Shown here piece by piece: positions 23,001 to 35,361 of a stretch of 64,000 nucleotides of DNA. Made by a program: the position numbers and the translations under genes. The stretch is from Paramecium octaurelia (taxonomy: Eukaryota; Ciliophora; Oligohymenophorea; Peniculida; Parameciidae). The notes under the pieces are model-generated. The model was not told the origin of the DNA, ran no database searches, and worked only from the letters and a program-made list of their open reading frames with translations. Location: positions 186,001 to 250,000 of the forward strand of contig CAJJDP010000153.1 of assembly GCA_905182995.1 (NCBI GenBank), given 5' to 3'. The stretch's first letter is position 1; each line of letters opens with the position of its first letter.

Positions 23001-24586
23001 TCATTATTTTGGCAATACATATGTATGTCCTGTCATAAAAATTTAGTTTCCACTACTAGGATCTATCTATACCTATTCCAATTATTAATACAAAGGTCTT
23101 GGATCATTTTGTAAATCTACAATAATATTTAAATAGATTACTTCTTCTCAAATCTACATCTGGAGTCTAGAGTCCACTGATAGATCTACCAGGAAGACGA
23201 GTCTCTGAATCTCCAAATTGATATGATTAATTATCGAATTATTGTTCTTATCTCTATTGAGCTTCAGGTTCTTCCTCCTCTTCCTATTCTACTTCAGCCT
23301 CATCTTCCACTTCTTCTATCTTTCCCCATAATGATTTATCCACAGGAGCATCAGCCTGCAATCCAGTTTTTTAGGATAATTCATTTAGATCCTCTTCATC
23401 ATAATATTTGAATGTTGCGTATAGTCCTGGTTAGTCTGCCTTTTTGCATGAGTCCTCTATCACTTATTTAACTGAAGTATGATATGAGGAAGGTTCAGCA
23501 AAGATACTAGCCATTCCTATAAACCTCATATGAGGATAACTTGGTGGTGGTCCATATCTTTACATATTAGGTAACCAAGGAGGTGCTTAGAAATCAGTAC
23601 AGCCTAATGCACTTCTCAATTCAGCACTCATCTTTCCAGGACAAAAGTTCTTTGCTCTCATTTCCTCTTCTTTACCTTCAAAATAGATTTCACCATGTTT
23701 TGTCATTTAAGGTTTTGTTTAGTACTTGAAGAAGGCATCATGTAATATTTAATAATCGATATCTAATTTGCCTTGTTTTGGATTCATTCTTTCTCTCAAT
23801 TTCTATCTCACCATCTTACCTCCATCTCTGTCTACAAATGGATCTCTTAACTTAGCAATTCCTGTCTTCTCTATATAATCTGGTAATTGAAATGGTTCTT
23901 TCAATATTCCTCTTTTGTTTTACAAATATTTTCTCTTTTATGACCAATGTCTAGGAACAGTCACTGAATTACGTACACTCTTCAATTAAATTAGAAACAT
24001 CGGATCTGGAGATGTGATATCCCAAAATTCAACTAGATCTGGTCTCTTTACTTTCTACTTCAATTCAGCTACTTTCAACCATCTTAATTATTTTCTTTAT
24101 TTCTTTGATAATTTGGCTTCTTTCTTTTTTCCCTATTATAAATAATTTTAAATTGTTTAATTTGGTTCATTAATTTATTATTGAATTTATTATTATTATT
24201 ATTATTACTGCTATTCTGCTGCTTATTATTCTTCCTATTCTTTCTCCTTCTCCTTTTCATTCTCATACACCTTTTCGTATGTCTTCATCATCAATCTTTC
24301 AGTATGTTGATTGAAATTATCAAAAACCTGTTTAAAATTGTCATAATGTTTTCCCGTAATTAGAGCATCTATCTACACTATTCAATCTGATATATACTTC
24401 TATCTCTTGAAAGGTCTCCTCGTCATAAACAACCTGCTCTTCATCGGCTTTGACTACCTCCTCTATAATTTCTTACTTTTCTTTAGTGCATTTCTTTTTG
24501 CTCTTATTGTTCTTTCTCCTCTCAGCTCTCTTGAATTTCTCATACTCTTCCTTTGACATCTTGCTCTTGGTTACTTCTGCCTTCAT
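23001..24586 (-). CDS. SF3B2: Splicing factor 3B subunit 2 (SAP145/CUS1), U2 snRNP
   Basis: SF3b subunit 2 helps anchor U2 snRNP at the branch point and binds SF3B4. Recognised blocks are KVKRPDLVEFWDITSPDP, LLIQLKSVRNSV-type MFLIQLKSVRNSVTVPRHW, KRGILKEPFQLPDYIEKTGI, LRDPFVDRDGGKMVRQKLRE, the PSP domain (PGKMSAELRSALGC, APPWLPNMQRYGPPPSYPHM) and the C-terminus TYVLPKQ. Two 25-nt introns (24373-24397 and 23117-23141) complete a 511-residue frame. The human protein is about 895 residues. Here the N-terminal low-complexity part is short and includes a run of nine Gln written mainly as TAA. The N-terminus is strongly Lys-rich (KAEVTKSKMSKEEYEKFK). Confidence 0.96.
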
Positions 24587-24662
24587 TAATAAATTAATTA
24601 ATATATTAACAATAGTAATAATGAATGATAAAATATAATAAAATAATAAATAATAATTCCTA

Positions 24663-25833
24663 TCAACAATTATACACATATAATTTATTAGTCGATCCTC
24701 CAAATAGTATTTTATTATCTATCCATGTACAAGCCATAGCTTTACCTTCTCCATTCAATTAATACAATGGTACCTCTCCTCTTAGATCCCATAAGTAAGT
24801 ATTTCCATCCATAGAACTCTAAAATTGATTTTATGCAATTTATTACCACTATGATTTAACCATTAGCATTAACAGCAATGCTAGTTAACTAAGACAATGA
24901 ACTCTTATATATTTTAATCAATTATTCGCCCAAACTATCCCACAATTTAATATATCCATCTTCATGAACTGATACGATTTATTAATTATTTTCTAAATAA
25001 CACAAACCAATGATTGCTGAATCTTTAGCAAACAATTATTTGTTTATTGATTCTGTTCTCTTATTGAATAGACAAATAGAGTGATCATATGATCCAGTCA
25101 GAATAGTGCTATTTCTAATCCATTGACAACAAGTTATCTGTTATTGATGCACTTTAAAGTTCTAGACCATTTCAATCACCTACTTTTACACTGCACTAAG
25201 ATCAAAGAAAATGAGTTCTCCATTGGCAGTACCAACACAAAATTCATTTGTATTCTTCTTATTGATACAACTACATTCTCCATATGATGGCAAAGAACCT
25301 TATGCGATGAACTCCAAATTGTCTGTAATCCTTTAAACTCTAACAGTGCAATCCCAATGGGTTGAAATTATTATATTTTCAAAAATAGTAAAACTCTTTG
25401 CCAATTTAGTTTTGTATGTTTTCAGAATTTTACCTTTTTCAGAACAAACCACAATGTCTCCATTAGACAAACATGTAAGGATATGATTATTTAATCTACC
25501 TATTGCTATGATCCAATCGTTCATATTTATAGTTTACTTAAGTTTAGGTTCTGGGACAGCAAATAGATATTCTATTTACAATGTTTTTTCAGTTGCAATT
25601 TCATTTGATGTTATGAATTCATGTAAGGTAGATCTCAAACTGATTCCATTTATAAAGAAATCGAATAATTAATTGTATTCTTAATCAGGGTTCTCAGCTG
25701 ACAGTAATTATTAGATTAGAGAACTAAGATCCCCTTAATTCATATCTCCTTGAACAGCTATTTCATTGTTGCTAATCTGATATTCTTATGGCAAGCTTGT
25801 GACAAATTTCACTATATATTCACTATTGTTCAT
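24663..25833 (-). CDS. YTM1: Ribosome biogenesis WD-repeat protein Ytm1/WDR12
   Basis: Ytm1/WDR12 acts with Nop7/Pes1 and Erb1/Bop1 in the PeBoW complex for 27S/32S pre-rRNA processing. Its removal by the midasin AAA ATPase needs the N-terminal NLE (ubiquitin-like) domain. Residues 1-90 match NLE: YIVKFVTSLPQEYQISNNEI, LSSLIQQLLSAENPD, FDFFINGISLRSTLHEF and TLQIEYLFAVPEPK. Then come WD repeats with MNDWIIAIGRLNNHILTCL, ITCCQWIRNSTILTGSYDHS, QIVSVHEDGYIKLWDS and DGNTYLWDLRGEVPLYQLNG. One 28-nt intron lies at 24819-24846. Length is 380 residues, near the family norm. The start at 25833 is fixed by the first NLE strand and lies only 13 bp from the start of the divergent sorting-receptor gene. 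Confidence 0.93.
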
Positions 25834-25846
25834 TAATAAAAATTTA

Positions 25847-26765
25847 ATGCTTTTTTTTATATTAATTTCATTGGTATAATCTATTGATGTGAGACCGAAT
25901 GTCAATCTAACCATCGGCTTAGATTTTATGGACAACTCCCATCTGTCATTCTTTTAGCAATTCCAATCATATTTCTTAGATTTCAAACAAAAAGGATGTA
26001 ATCCACTCCTTAATATCAAATAGTAAATCTAATAATAGCACAACACCTATTGCCATGTTACAGTTGCTATACTAGACATCAGTACAAATAGCCTGAACAA
26101 AATTGCTTTGGAGGAGGTTAGTATTGTTGTATGAAATATAAATATTGCAAGAGTTTTCTGAATCAGTCTCAGGTCAAACTATATTGACAGAAATGCTCAG
26201 ATAGTAATGTATATTAGAAGAATAGCCTCAATTCTATTTCAATTACACAATCTATTTCTCTCAATAATGCATGCAATTACCAAGTGAAATGAAGTCATGT
26301 TCTGAAAACTACTTTACAAATAACAATATTTCTACTCAATCCATTGACAATTGCATTCAAAATAGCTTTGAAGGACCATCTGAACAATTTCAATCTCTTA
26401 AAACTAATAGAATCTTAGATCAATACAAATAATTACAATACAATAAAACCAAATTCGCATTAAATTTAGATGATTAAGACTTGACCAATACTCCATTTAA
26501 GTAAATTATGAATTAACTTTGCAAAAAGTTTGAATATGCCTCTATTCCAGCTTGTGGAGTCATCAAAGCAGATTCAATTCAAAAAACCAATCTGTTGGAA
26601 TAAATATTTTTGATTCTTTTTGCCATCATAATCATTTTGATTATTGTTTAAGGGTCTTTATAATTGCTTTAGAATATACAATTCAAAACATTCTTTACTC
26701 CTAAAAGTAGAATTACAATCCCGAAATTAGAGAAAGATCATATCATTTAGGAAGATGATGTTTGA
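25847..26765 (+). CDS. Compact vacuolar sorting receptor (VSR-like), type I membrane protein
   Basis: VSRs carry soluble hydrolases from Golgi to vacuole. The start opens a signal peptide (MLFFILISLVQS). The luminal part reads NLTIGLDFMDNSHLSFFQQF, a Cys cluster (LLPCYSCY, NCFGGGQYC), SGQTILTEMLRQQC (plant VSRs: GxDVLTENLRQLC), NYTIYFSQQC, IDNCIQNSFEGPS and FKQIMNQLCKKFEYASIPAC, in the order seen in the central VSR domain. A transmembrane segment (IFLILFAIIIILIIV) and a 40-residue tail end the protein. Introns at 25998-26023 and 26129-26151 (26 and 23 nt, the second ending AAG) restore the frame to 289 residues. The N-terminal PA domain and the C-terminal EGF repeats of the about 620-residue plant proteins are absent. 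Confidence 0.82.
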
Positions 26766-27033
26766 TAATTTTTTCAAGTTTAATAAGATATCATATTATA
26801 TTTGTATTATCATTTTCAATCCACAAGATAAAAATGAATATTCTAAACTCTTATGATGATATTATTGATTTTTGGTACTTAAATATTGTGAATATTCAAT
26901 TTCTTTGAACCTTTTGCTTAATTTTTGTGATTATTTACTTTTTATAAATTAAATGATAAACTGCCAATAAAATCAACGATAAAATTTTTACAATTTTGTA
27001 TTTGGATTTAATAAGGAACAAAGATCTACTTCA

Positions 27034-27447
27034 ATGAAAGTGGAAAGAATTAAATAGACAACAGAAATCAACGAAATAAAACAAGAGTTTTATAAAGGAT
27101 TGTAATTAGGAAAGACAAGTGAAAATGCATTGAGAATTATTCATTTGAAATTAGAAAAACAAAGATTTAGAAGAAAATCATTTGAAACAAAGACAGAGGT
27201 AGAGGATGAACACCTTCCTTAAGTGCAATAAGCTTCGAAACCTCCTCTACCTCGAAAGACCATTATTGCTAATAAAGAAAATATAATTCAATTGCCAAAT
27301 ATCATTTCAAAGTAAAAAGAGGTTGCAAAATAGACTTAACAAAAAAAGAGGAGACTGTCTTAAAGAATAAAAATGAAAAAAAGTGAACCAACACTTGAAT
27401 TTAGCCCTTGGGAGAATAATGAAAATTAAGAATTCGATTTTTTTTGA
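27034..27447 (+). CDS. Small basic hypothetical protein, 137 aa
   Basis: Begins MKVERIKQTTEINEIKQEFY. The N-terminal half is helix-prone (NALRIIHLKLEKQRFRRKSF), the middle proline-rich (ASKPPLPRKT), and the C-terminal half Lys/Arg/Gln-rich (QQKKRRLSQRIKMKKS), then an acidic end. It is 28 bp upstream of the NEK kinase on the same strand. No domain recognised. The basic stretches suggest nuclear or microtubule binding (inference). Confidence 0.6.
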
Positions 27448-27475
27448 AAATGTATGTGATTATAATTAAAATTTC

Positions 27476-28968
27476 ATGCAATAATAATATTCTAATAGTA
27501 CAATATAGGATTTCAATATACTTGAGAAATTGGGAGAAGGCTCATTCTCTTCTGTGTACAAGGTATGATGAGAATTGATACCTTTAGGTCTAAAGAAAAT
27601 CGGATGGTCAATATTATGCAATGAAGAAAGTGAATATTTCACAATAGAGTTTGAAAGAGAGAGAAAATGCTTTGAATGAGATCAGAATATTAGCCTCACT
27701 AGATTCTCCCTATATAGTAGAATTTAAGGATGCTTTTATTGATTAAGATGGAAGAATTCTCTATGTTATTATGGAGTTTGCATCTGGTGGAGACCTAAAT
27801 CAAATTTTAAAGCAAGGAAAATTGTAGGGAGGAGTGTAAGAGAGTGAAATTTGGAATATATTAACACAGATCACACTGGGAGTGAAAATATTGCATGACA
27901 ATGGCATTTTACATAGAGACCTAAAATCAGCCAATGTATTTGTGTCCAAGACTCCTTAAGAAAATATTTATAAGATAGGAGATTTAAATATCAGTAAGGT
28001 AACTCATGGGGCAAATGCAAAGACCTAGACAGGAACTCCATGTATAGATATCAATGTTTATATTAGATTATGCTGCACCTGAAATCTGGAAGGGTGAATA
28101 ATACTCATGGCCATGTGATATTTGGTCTATTGGTTGTATTATCTATGAATTAGCTACATTTCAACCTCCTTTCAGAGCAGGAGATCTTTTATCATTAAAT
28201 AAGAAGATTTAAGCAGGTTATTACGATCCTATCCCATCCAAATATAGTTAAGATCTATCGGAGGTTTTAAAGACTCTTTTACAAGTTGATCCAAAGACTA
28301 GACCCAATTGTGATTAAATTCTTAAGAATTCAAAGGTCATTAAGAATAGTGGATCTTTATTAGTGGAAGTGGAGTAGAATGGTGTAAAGAAAGCCAAATT
28401 ATTATAAACTATCAAACTCCCCTTTAACTTAAAGTAATTGAAAGATAATTTACCAAAGCCCAAATATGAAAATAAGATGAAGAGATCAAACTCATAATAG
28501 GGGCTTAAAATTGAGACCGATCACCCAATATCTCAATAACCTCTAATTAACATGGAAATATAATAATAATAATAATAATAATTAAGAAAAAAATTGATCA
28601 GTGTCCCATCCTAAGGCGCTCCATTAAAAAGCAAACCTCCTTTAGCCAAACCTTAAACAGCCTAAGCATAAAAAATTGAATACCATCCTTAGACACCATA
28701 ATATTAAGGATAGAAAATATACCATCAGGATCAAAAACAGCAGTAATTATATCTTGTTTATTAAAGAAATAATGCATAATAATATTGTAAGCCAACTTTT
28801 TTGAAGCAAAATTACGGAATTCGAGACAATTCCCCAAGGAATCAAAACAATCATTATTTACAACAAAGAGTAGGACAATAGCCTCAAAATTATGCGGGAA
28901 AGTAAGTACAACAAAAAAGACAGTATAGTGCAGGAATTTATGGAAGATAATAATAAATATATAAATGA
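27476..28968 (+). CDS. NIMA-related kinase (NEK) with DLN in place of DFG
   Basis: NEKs control cilium length and mitosis, and ciliates have expanded the family. The kinase domain starts at residue 12: LGEGSFSSVYK, YYAMKKVN, ENALNEIRILASLDSPYIV, LYVIMEFASGGDLNQIL, ILHRDLKSANVFVS typical of NEKs, GDLNISKV where DFG is expected, then YAAPEIWKGEQYSWPCDIWS. Introns of 25 nt at 27563-27587 and 28042-28066 complete 480 residues. The C-terminal 200 residues are Gln/Asn/Lys-rich low complexity with seven TAA codons in a row. The Asp of the magnesium-binding motif is kept, so activity is possible. The DLN variant is known in some NEKs from protists (recalled, not checked). Confidence 0.94.
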
Positions 28969-28987
28969 ATGTAAGTAGTTATATAAA

Positions 28988-30277
28988 TCATAATAATTTA
29001 ATTTTCGAGAGTTTTAATTCGTTAACTTTAATAATTTATGTAGTTAATTGTTTGACTTTCTAGAATTATCTTATTCTTCTCACCAATTTTTCAGATTTGG
29101 TATTCAAGATCTTACTTTGAAGGTCTGCACTTCTTTTGTACAAATTATCAATGTTGATTTCTAACATGGAATTAAATGATGAATCTTCATCTAAACTTTT
29201 ATCTCTAGAATGTGAAAGTTACTCATTGAAATTAGCCAAATAATGTCTATTTAAATTCTTTTAAGATCTAGTACTTTGAGAAAGGACATTCAAATGATTT
29301 GATGGTTTTAAGATTGGATCATCATTATTTGGTTTCATAAACATATAAGCATATAATTTGACATCTTTACTGAGTGGATCTGTTAGATTATATTGATCTG
29401 GTTCAAAAGAATGAAATCTTTTGTTTCCTTTTTTCAAATCTCTGATTAGATTCCTCCTAGCCTTCAGTTACAAGTTCCTCTCCTAATATTAATCATGTTC
29501 TAGAAACTCTGTCAACTTAGCATTCATCTTTTCTCTCTCTTTCTTCATAGTCTCATGCAACGTTGACTATTATGGTTGAGTCTTCACTCTCATTTAATTA
29601 TTATTAGCTTGTTAATTACATGTGTTTACTCTAACTCTTAGAGATCCTGTTGGATTTTTTGAGTATTTAATTTAATCATATTCTCTTATTCCATCTGCTT
29701 TTTCAGATAATAAATTTTTAGATTTGATTTTATTCACATTCTTTTCACATGTATCAAATAAATGTTTAAACATCTAAACATCTCTTAGAGAATCATTTTT
29801 ATTCTTTGATTTCATTTTTTATTAAATTAATTATTTAATTTTATTATATCTTTCTTAAACTTTGATCTTACGTTATAAGAGATCATCAGCATATGAATTT
29901 TGTTACATCATAAACATTCTGATTGATGATCTTTATTTCAACTAAGTTCGAAATCGATTTAAGTTTTGAAATAGTTTAAATTGATCTATTTTATGAGTCT
30001 GACCAATAACATGATTACACTCGTTAACTAAGTTCAAAGCAGTTTTTTATCCTTCCAAATAATCCCTAAAGCAATGTTTCAATTATTCATTGAAGAGAAA
30101 CGGATTTGGCTACTCCAAAGGGCATTCATTTTCTAAAGGATCCTTGGCAAATCTAACTTTCGATTTCCTTGGACTGCCTTATCTTCTGACACTCGATATC
30201 AAATCCTATTGGGTTATATTCTCAATTGATGGCGTGCTATCTTATGTCACCTTAATTTGATAATTATTTTTTTTCAT
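28988..30277 (-). CDS. Hypothetical Gln/Lys-rich coiled protein, 429 aa
   Basis: An intronless frame beginning MKKNNYQIKVTQDSTPSIEN. It contains long amphipathic helices (QERYNKIKQLIQQKMKSKNK, KKEREKMNAKLTEFLEHD), a central basic region (LKARRNLIRDLKKGNKRF) and no cysteine pattern, signal or membrane segment. It has many TAA and TAG glutamines, as expected of a real ciliate gene. The stop is 19 bp from the stop of the convergent NEK gene. No family recognised; a cytoskeletal or ciliary role would be a guess. Confidence 0.75.
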
Positions 30278-31098
30278 TAAATATAAATTTATTTAAATAA
30301 GTGTCATAATCTTATATCTCATTTCAGTTTCTATTATTATTATCTCCCTAAATTAGCATCCTAAAACTTACTAACGTAGATAACAACAACTTATTAGATC
30401 ATCCAACTTAGCTCACAGTTAGTTTCTATTCGAGTGTGATGAATAGAACTTATTTATTAAAGATACAATTTATTTAATTATAAGTTCACAGCCATAATTC
30501 TTTATTTTATTAAGTTCTGCAAATCAATTCAACTGATTAATAAATTGTTGATTCTTACCAAAACATTGAATGCTGTTCCTAATGCCCATAGAAATAAGAC
30601 TCAATAATAAAATACTTAAATTGATGATATCCAAGCTGATCATTTTAATATTTAGTAATTTTAAATTGGAAAAATTAGAGCGATCGTAGTTTAGTATAAG
30701 AATAATCACTAATTTTTGTTTTTTCAATTTATTACGAAGTAACAGTAAGCAAGTCTTCATTTTATGAAGTTTTTGATGGAAACAAATAAAATTGTGTAAT
30801 GAAGAGAGTATGTATCATAACACAAAGGAAGTATTACTATATCATAGATGTGATTATCTATGAATAGTAGCCTTTGAGGGGTTTGACATTTGAGGCATTT
30901 CCAGTTTTTGTATTACGATATATATATTTATATAAAATAATGTAATTGAGTATTTATCTAATAATTATTTTTTGGATTAACAGAGATACGATAGCAAATA
31001 CAAATTCTTATCATAAATTTAGTCATGCCATTTGATTAAAATTGTATTATTAAAATATAATTATAATCTCACCGTTTTATACTAAATATATTAATTTA
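30278..31098. other. No supported gene
   Basis: Two overlapping frames, one on each strand, are open in 30440-30800. The - strand one (MKTCLLLLRNKLKKQKLVII..., 78 codons) has a signal-like start but uses CGT and CGC arginines that neighbours avoid. The + strand one lacks an initiator ATG. Neither can be preferred. The rest is AT-rich. Confidence 0.45.
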
Positions 31099-31492
31099 TC
31101 AAATGGTATCCTTGCAGGAATCAAATTCAAATGAACCATCCAAATCTTCATATACTTTTAAAACTTTGGTTGAGTTATCAGAAAATTCAACTTGTAACTA
31201 ATTAGAATATCATCAATAATACATTCCACAACATGCCTTATACTAATTACTTGGCAACTTTTAAAACTTTTTTAAGCTTGACAGTTTTGCCTAATTTGCA
31301 CTATTAGGAGGAGTTTTTCTTGGCAACCTCTACGACTTAAGTGTAAGTAGGGTTATTTGAATACTCTGAAGCACTTTTCCAATCAAGAATAGGCTCTTTT
31401 TTTGCCTTCTTACTTGCTAATACTTGTTATCTAAGAATAGGAGCTGATAATGTGATATTGAGTATCACTATAACTATAAGCAACTTTATCAT
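31099..31492 (-). CDS. Secreted cystatin-type cysteine protease inhibitor
   Basis: Cystatins block papain-type proteases by inserting a QxVxG hairpin and flanking loops. The start opens a signal peptide (MIKLLIVIVILNITLSA). The mature part has a helix region (YTQVVEVAKKNSSQQC), the inhibitory QLVQG motif, then NLQVEFSDNSTKVLKVYEDL, the strand that follows QxVxG in cystatins. One 25-nt intron (31198-31222) sits inside the WN/LQ strand. Length is 122 residues, normal for the family. No second Pro-Trp loop is evident near the C-terminus. Likely targets are lysosomal or secreted cathepsins (inference). Confidence 0.8.
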
Positions 31493-31803
31493 TGATATTT
31501 TAATAATATAAATATTATGCTGATTATAATTTCCATTAGCCTGAATTTTTATGTATTCTTCTTATGAACTGTTCGAGTGATTTGTGATTTCAAAATACTG
31601 ATATTAGATGTGTAAATGTGAATTTAAATAATGAAGTACAAAAGCAAATATTTAAGAACTTGTCTTTAATTATAATATATGTTAATCTTTGCCCAAAATT
31701 CTTTTATAAAATGTAAAATTCTACAATTTGATGATGAATGCTGAATTTAATTGGTAATAATTTGATATTGATGATTTGAATAAATAATTTTAATAGAAAT
31801 AAA
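31493..31803. other. Intergenic region between divergent genes
   Basis: It separates the starts of the cystatin and the giant E2 and should hold both promoters. No distinct motif recognised. Confidence 0.5.
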
Positions 31804-34800
31804 ATGTAAAATAATAATAATATTGATTTGCAAGGTGACGACTAGCAAATTGATATTTAATAAGAAGATTACTTCGAAGGACACTTACTTAATCGTATGC
31901 TTAAATTATTATTTAAGTTTAACAAAATTAATAGTATATTTAAATACTAGAGCTTAATGAGGATGAAGATCCAGGATTTTTGTTTTTGTTGAAAGAAACG
32001 AATGTCCCTGAATTAGAACATGCTATACTGCAAGATACATAAATGTTCTTCGAAAGAGAAGCAAGGCTCTATAATTATATTGCCAAATTATTGTACTTGA
32101 CAGAGATAGACACATAAGGTAGACTACTCAAAAATATTTATTATTAGATGCTCCTAAGTTAACTAAGCTATTGACATTGTTTATTGAGATTCATGAGATT
32201 GGATAATATTCTGAATATGCTCAAATGTTATAATAATAACATTCTATTGGATTTCTTATTGATAGTGATCTATAAATGATTGATTTATTGTAGAATATAG
32301 TTTTAAGGCAAGAAACCAATAATTCAAAAAAAGATTTATTCTTTGTAATCGGAAGATATTTGCCAAAATTTTTAATATTTTCAATTAATCCTCCCAAACC
32401 ATTTGTGACTAAAAACTAAATTAAATCTTTACAAAACTAGATTGTTAGTAAAATCAATAATTAACTATTTGAAACTAATATTGTAACACCTTAAAAGTTA
32501 TGTTTGTTAGCCTTTTCTTATCTTTCTGATCCTGAGTTAAATTATTAATTGTACTATGAAACAATTTGTATCCTGAAATAAACACTTGAAAGGTATGTCA
32601 TATGCATAAATTATTTAGTCTTTTGGAAAGCAATAACACAGAAAAAAGTATATATAGCGAAATCAGATATCTAATAGAATTTTTCTTGTTATTCACACCC
32701 AATTAAAATCTCTTGAAATGCTTCTTCAAGATCAATTTTCATACTTCCCTCTATAATAGTATCAAAATATGTTCATCTGCTTAGGGAATCGATAAAGAAA
32801 CCAGTTGGTTCAAAGACTCTTTTATTATAAGGTATATGGTAAGTTTAATTATAAAAATTCTGAGTTCTGATAAGGTTGATGACGAATTCACTGATATGTT
32901 ATATGATGATTTCTTAGAATGTTTGAAACAAAAATAATTGGATCTGATAACCAAAGTGATCATACCTATTTTGAATAGTCAACAGGTTCAATTAGTACCT
33001 GTGTGTTTCCACCCAGAATTAAGTGTGGCTGAAAGCAAAGCACAATTTAAAACTTTTTCAGAAAACAATACTAAGATGATGGCGTAGAAGTTAATTGAGT
33101 AGGATGATGAGTCATTTGAGAAGAACGATTATATGAAATAGAATTACTATTATTCTTAATTGAGGATGTAGCCAATACATTTTATTCCCAAAACAGTGAC
33201 AGGGAAATAATTGAGTTAATTATTAAAGGAAAACATAACCATTCAAAATTTGAGAGAAGGTTCAATTAATGATATAAAGGTGATTAAACCAGTTACTTAG
33301 GAACTTTCGTTTAATAGTAATTATAAAAAGCCATTACTGGTTTCCTTTGGATAAACGATGGGAGGTTTTGTAAGGGTAGTTGATAAACTTAAAGTGAATG
33401 TAGGTGAAGCTAGAGTAGAGAAAAAGTTTCGGATTTATTAAATGAATTGTCAATTTTTTGTTAGATTGAGGAATTTCAAGAGGAAATTGTTTAGAGTGAG
33501 GAATTCTTATAATATCTAATATCATTAATTGATAAGAATAAACAAAAATAAATAGAAACTATATATGGAAGGCTCAATTCATTGATTTATTCAAAGTTAG
33601 TTCAGTTCTTCGAGGAGAAACCATATCTAAATGTAGTAGCAATATTGAAATTTCGAATCTTGAAGCAGATAGTGATTAAGGCAGAATATTAATTGTATTT
33701 AATGAAGTAGAAATAATAAGTAGATATTAAAAGATTCTAATATAATTTGGGATTGATTGTTAAGAAATAGAAGATGAATTAACATGTTTGGTATAGAAAT
33801 ATTAAATAATTCTAATAATAAAAGTAGGAAGATCCAAATATTGATAAATTAGAGAAGAATTAAAATGATGAAGATTCACATTTGGAAATTCTTGTAAAAT
33901 GTCTACTTCAATTATTAGATCATTAGTCAATTAGCATAACAATACTTGAGTCTATACAATCATCAAATATTATAAACTTCATTATTAAATATCTTGAAAT
34001 CAATTTAGCATAATTGAAAAGTTCAAAAACATTTCATCAAATAATAAAGTTAATCTATTGCTTAGCATAAAATGAAATGACATTGAAGCTATTCATAACA
34101 AAATAGAAAGAATGTTTATTTAGATAAATGGAGTTAGTTAATTAGCAACTACTAATAGGTATTTAAACTGACAATGATGAATTAAATGAAAACAAAGAAT
34201 TTATGTCATTGTATGAATATGTGGAAGGTAGTTTATATGCTGCAAAATTCATTACAATAAAATATTTACCTTAAAATTATTAATATAATGAAAATCCTAA
34301 TATTATTAAGCATTAAATGTATAGACCCTTTATGAAAAGATTGGCAGTTGAAAAGTGTAAAATAGCGACTGATGCAAAATACATGTTTAGCATGAAAGAT
34401 TATTATCAAGAAACTAATAATCCATCATAAGCTAAAATGTAAAAGCTTATGGAGGAGATATCAACAATTGGAGAGATTCTACCCATTGAAGCAACCAATT
34501 CCATATTCATAAGATATGATTAGGAGAGAATGGATTGTATGAGAACCATCATTTTTGGTGCCAGTGGTACACCATATGCACATGGAGCATTCTTGTATGA
34601 TCTATATTTTGAAGAAGATTATCCACATAAACCTCCAAAGATTAGATTGGCTACTACTGGATATGGTACAGTTCAGTTTAATCCCAAATTATATAATTGT
34701 GGACAAGTTTGTTTAGATTTAGATAGTATATGGGGTAATAGTTGGAAGGCTAATGACTCCAAAATATTCTAACTATTAGTTTCAGTTCAATCTCTAGTGA

Positions 34801-35342
34801 TGAGTGAAAATGTTATGTTTAATGAACCAGGATTGGAATCTTAGATGGCAACTCCTATTGGTGAATAAGCTAATAGAGGATATTGTAATTTCATTAAGAT
34901 TTAAAATATTAGATATGCTATGATAGAATAATTAACAAATCCCCCAAGAGGATTTGAAGATGTAATTAAGAAGAGTTTCTATTTGCGTAAGGAATTGATA
35001 ATGAAGGAGATTGAATTATGGATAGAATAGGCCGATTTGCCAGCAACTTATAATCAACAATAGAATTATTTTCCATACAACTTTCAACCTCAATTATATA
35101 AATAAAGTTTGATAAAAATATATGAGGAACTGAAAGTGGAATTAGAGAAATTGAAGTTTGATATTGTAAAAGATTTCCAAGTTTATCTAAGGGAGAAAGA
35201 AATCAGTTTTAATGTAGATACTCTTTAATAATAATAAAAACAAATACCTCGTAAAGTGATGCTCATGCCTTAAGGTTTGAATATCAATGAGATTGATGTC
35301 AGTTATAATGATAATCTAATAAAGAAAATTCGATTCAAATGA
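31804..35342 (+). CDS. Giant E2 ubiquitin-conjugating enzyme, BIRC6/UBE2O-like
   Basis: A protein of about 1,146 residues with a UBC fold near its C-terminus. The UBC region (about residues 870-1000) reads RMDCMRTIIFGASGTPYAHG, GAFLYDLYFEEDYPHKPPKI and LYNCGQVCLDLDSIWGNSW, with the catalytic Cys in GQVCLDL, then LLVSVQSLVMSENVMFNEPG. The SxxMSENxMFNEPG pattern is that of the BIRC6/UBE2O class, which acts as a joint E2 and E3. Introns at 31895-31917 (AAG end), 32119-32147 and 32593-32618 are clear. A fourth of 20 nt near 33394-33413 is needed for the frame but its exact edges are uncertain. The N-terminal 850 residues are helical and Gln-rich, with no BIR domain seen. It lies 19 bp upstream of UBA1 on the same strand. 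Confidence 0.88.
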
Positions 35343-35361
35343 TAAAAATCTTCAGAATTTT

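Noticed and set aside
30524-30760. - strand ORF of 78 codons with a hydrophobic start
   Set aside because: An equally open frame lies on the opposite strand, arginine codons are atypical, and no motif is present. Not enough to call.
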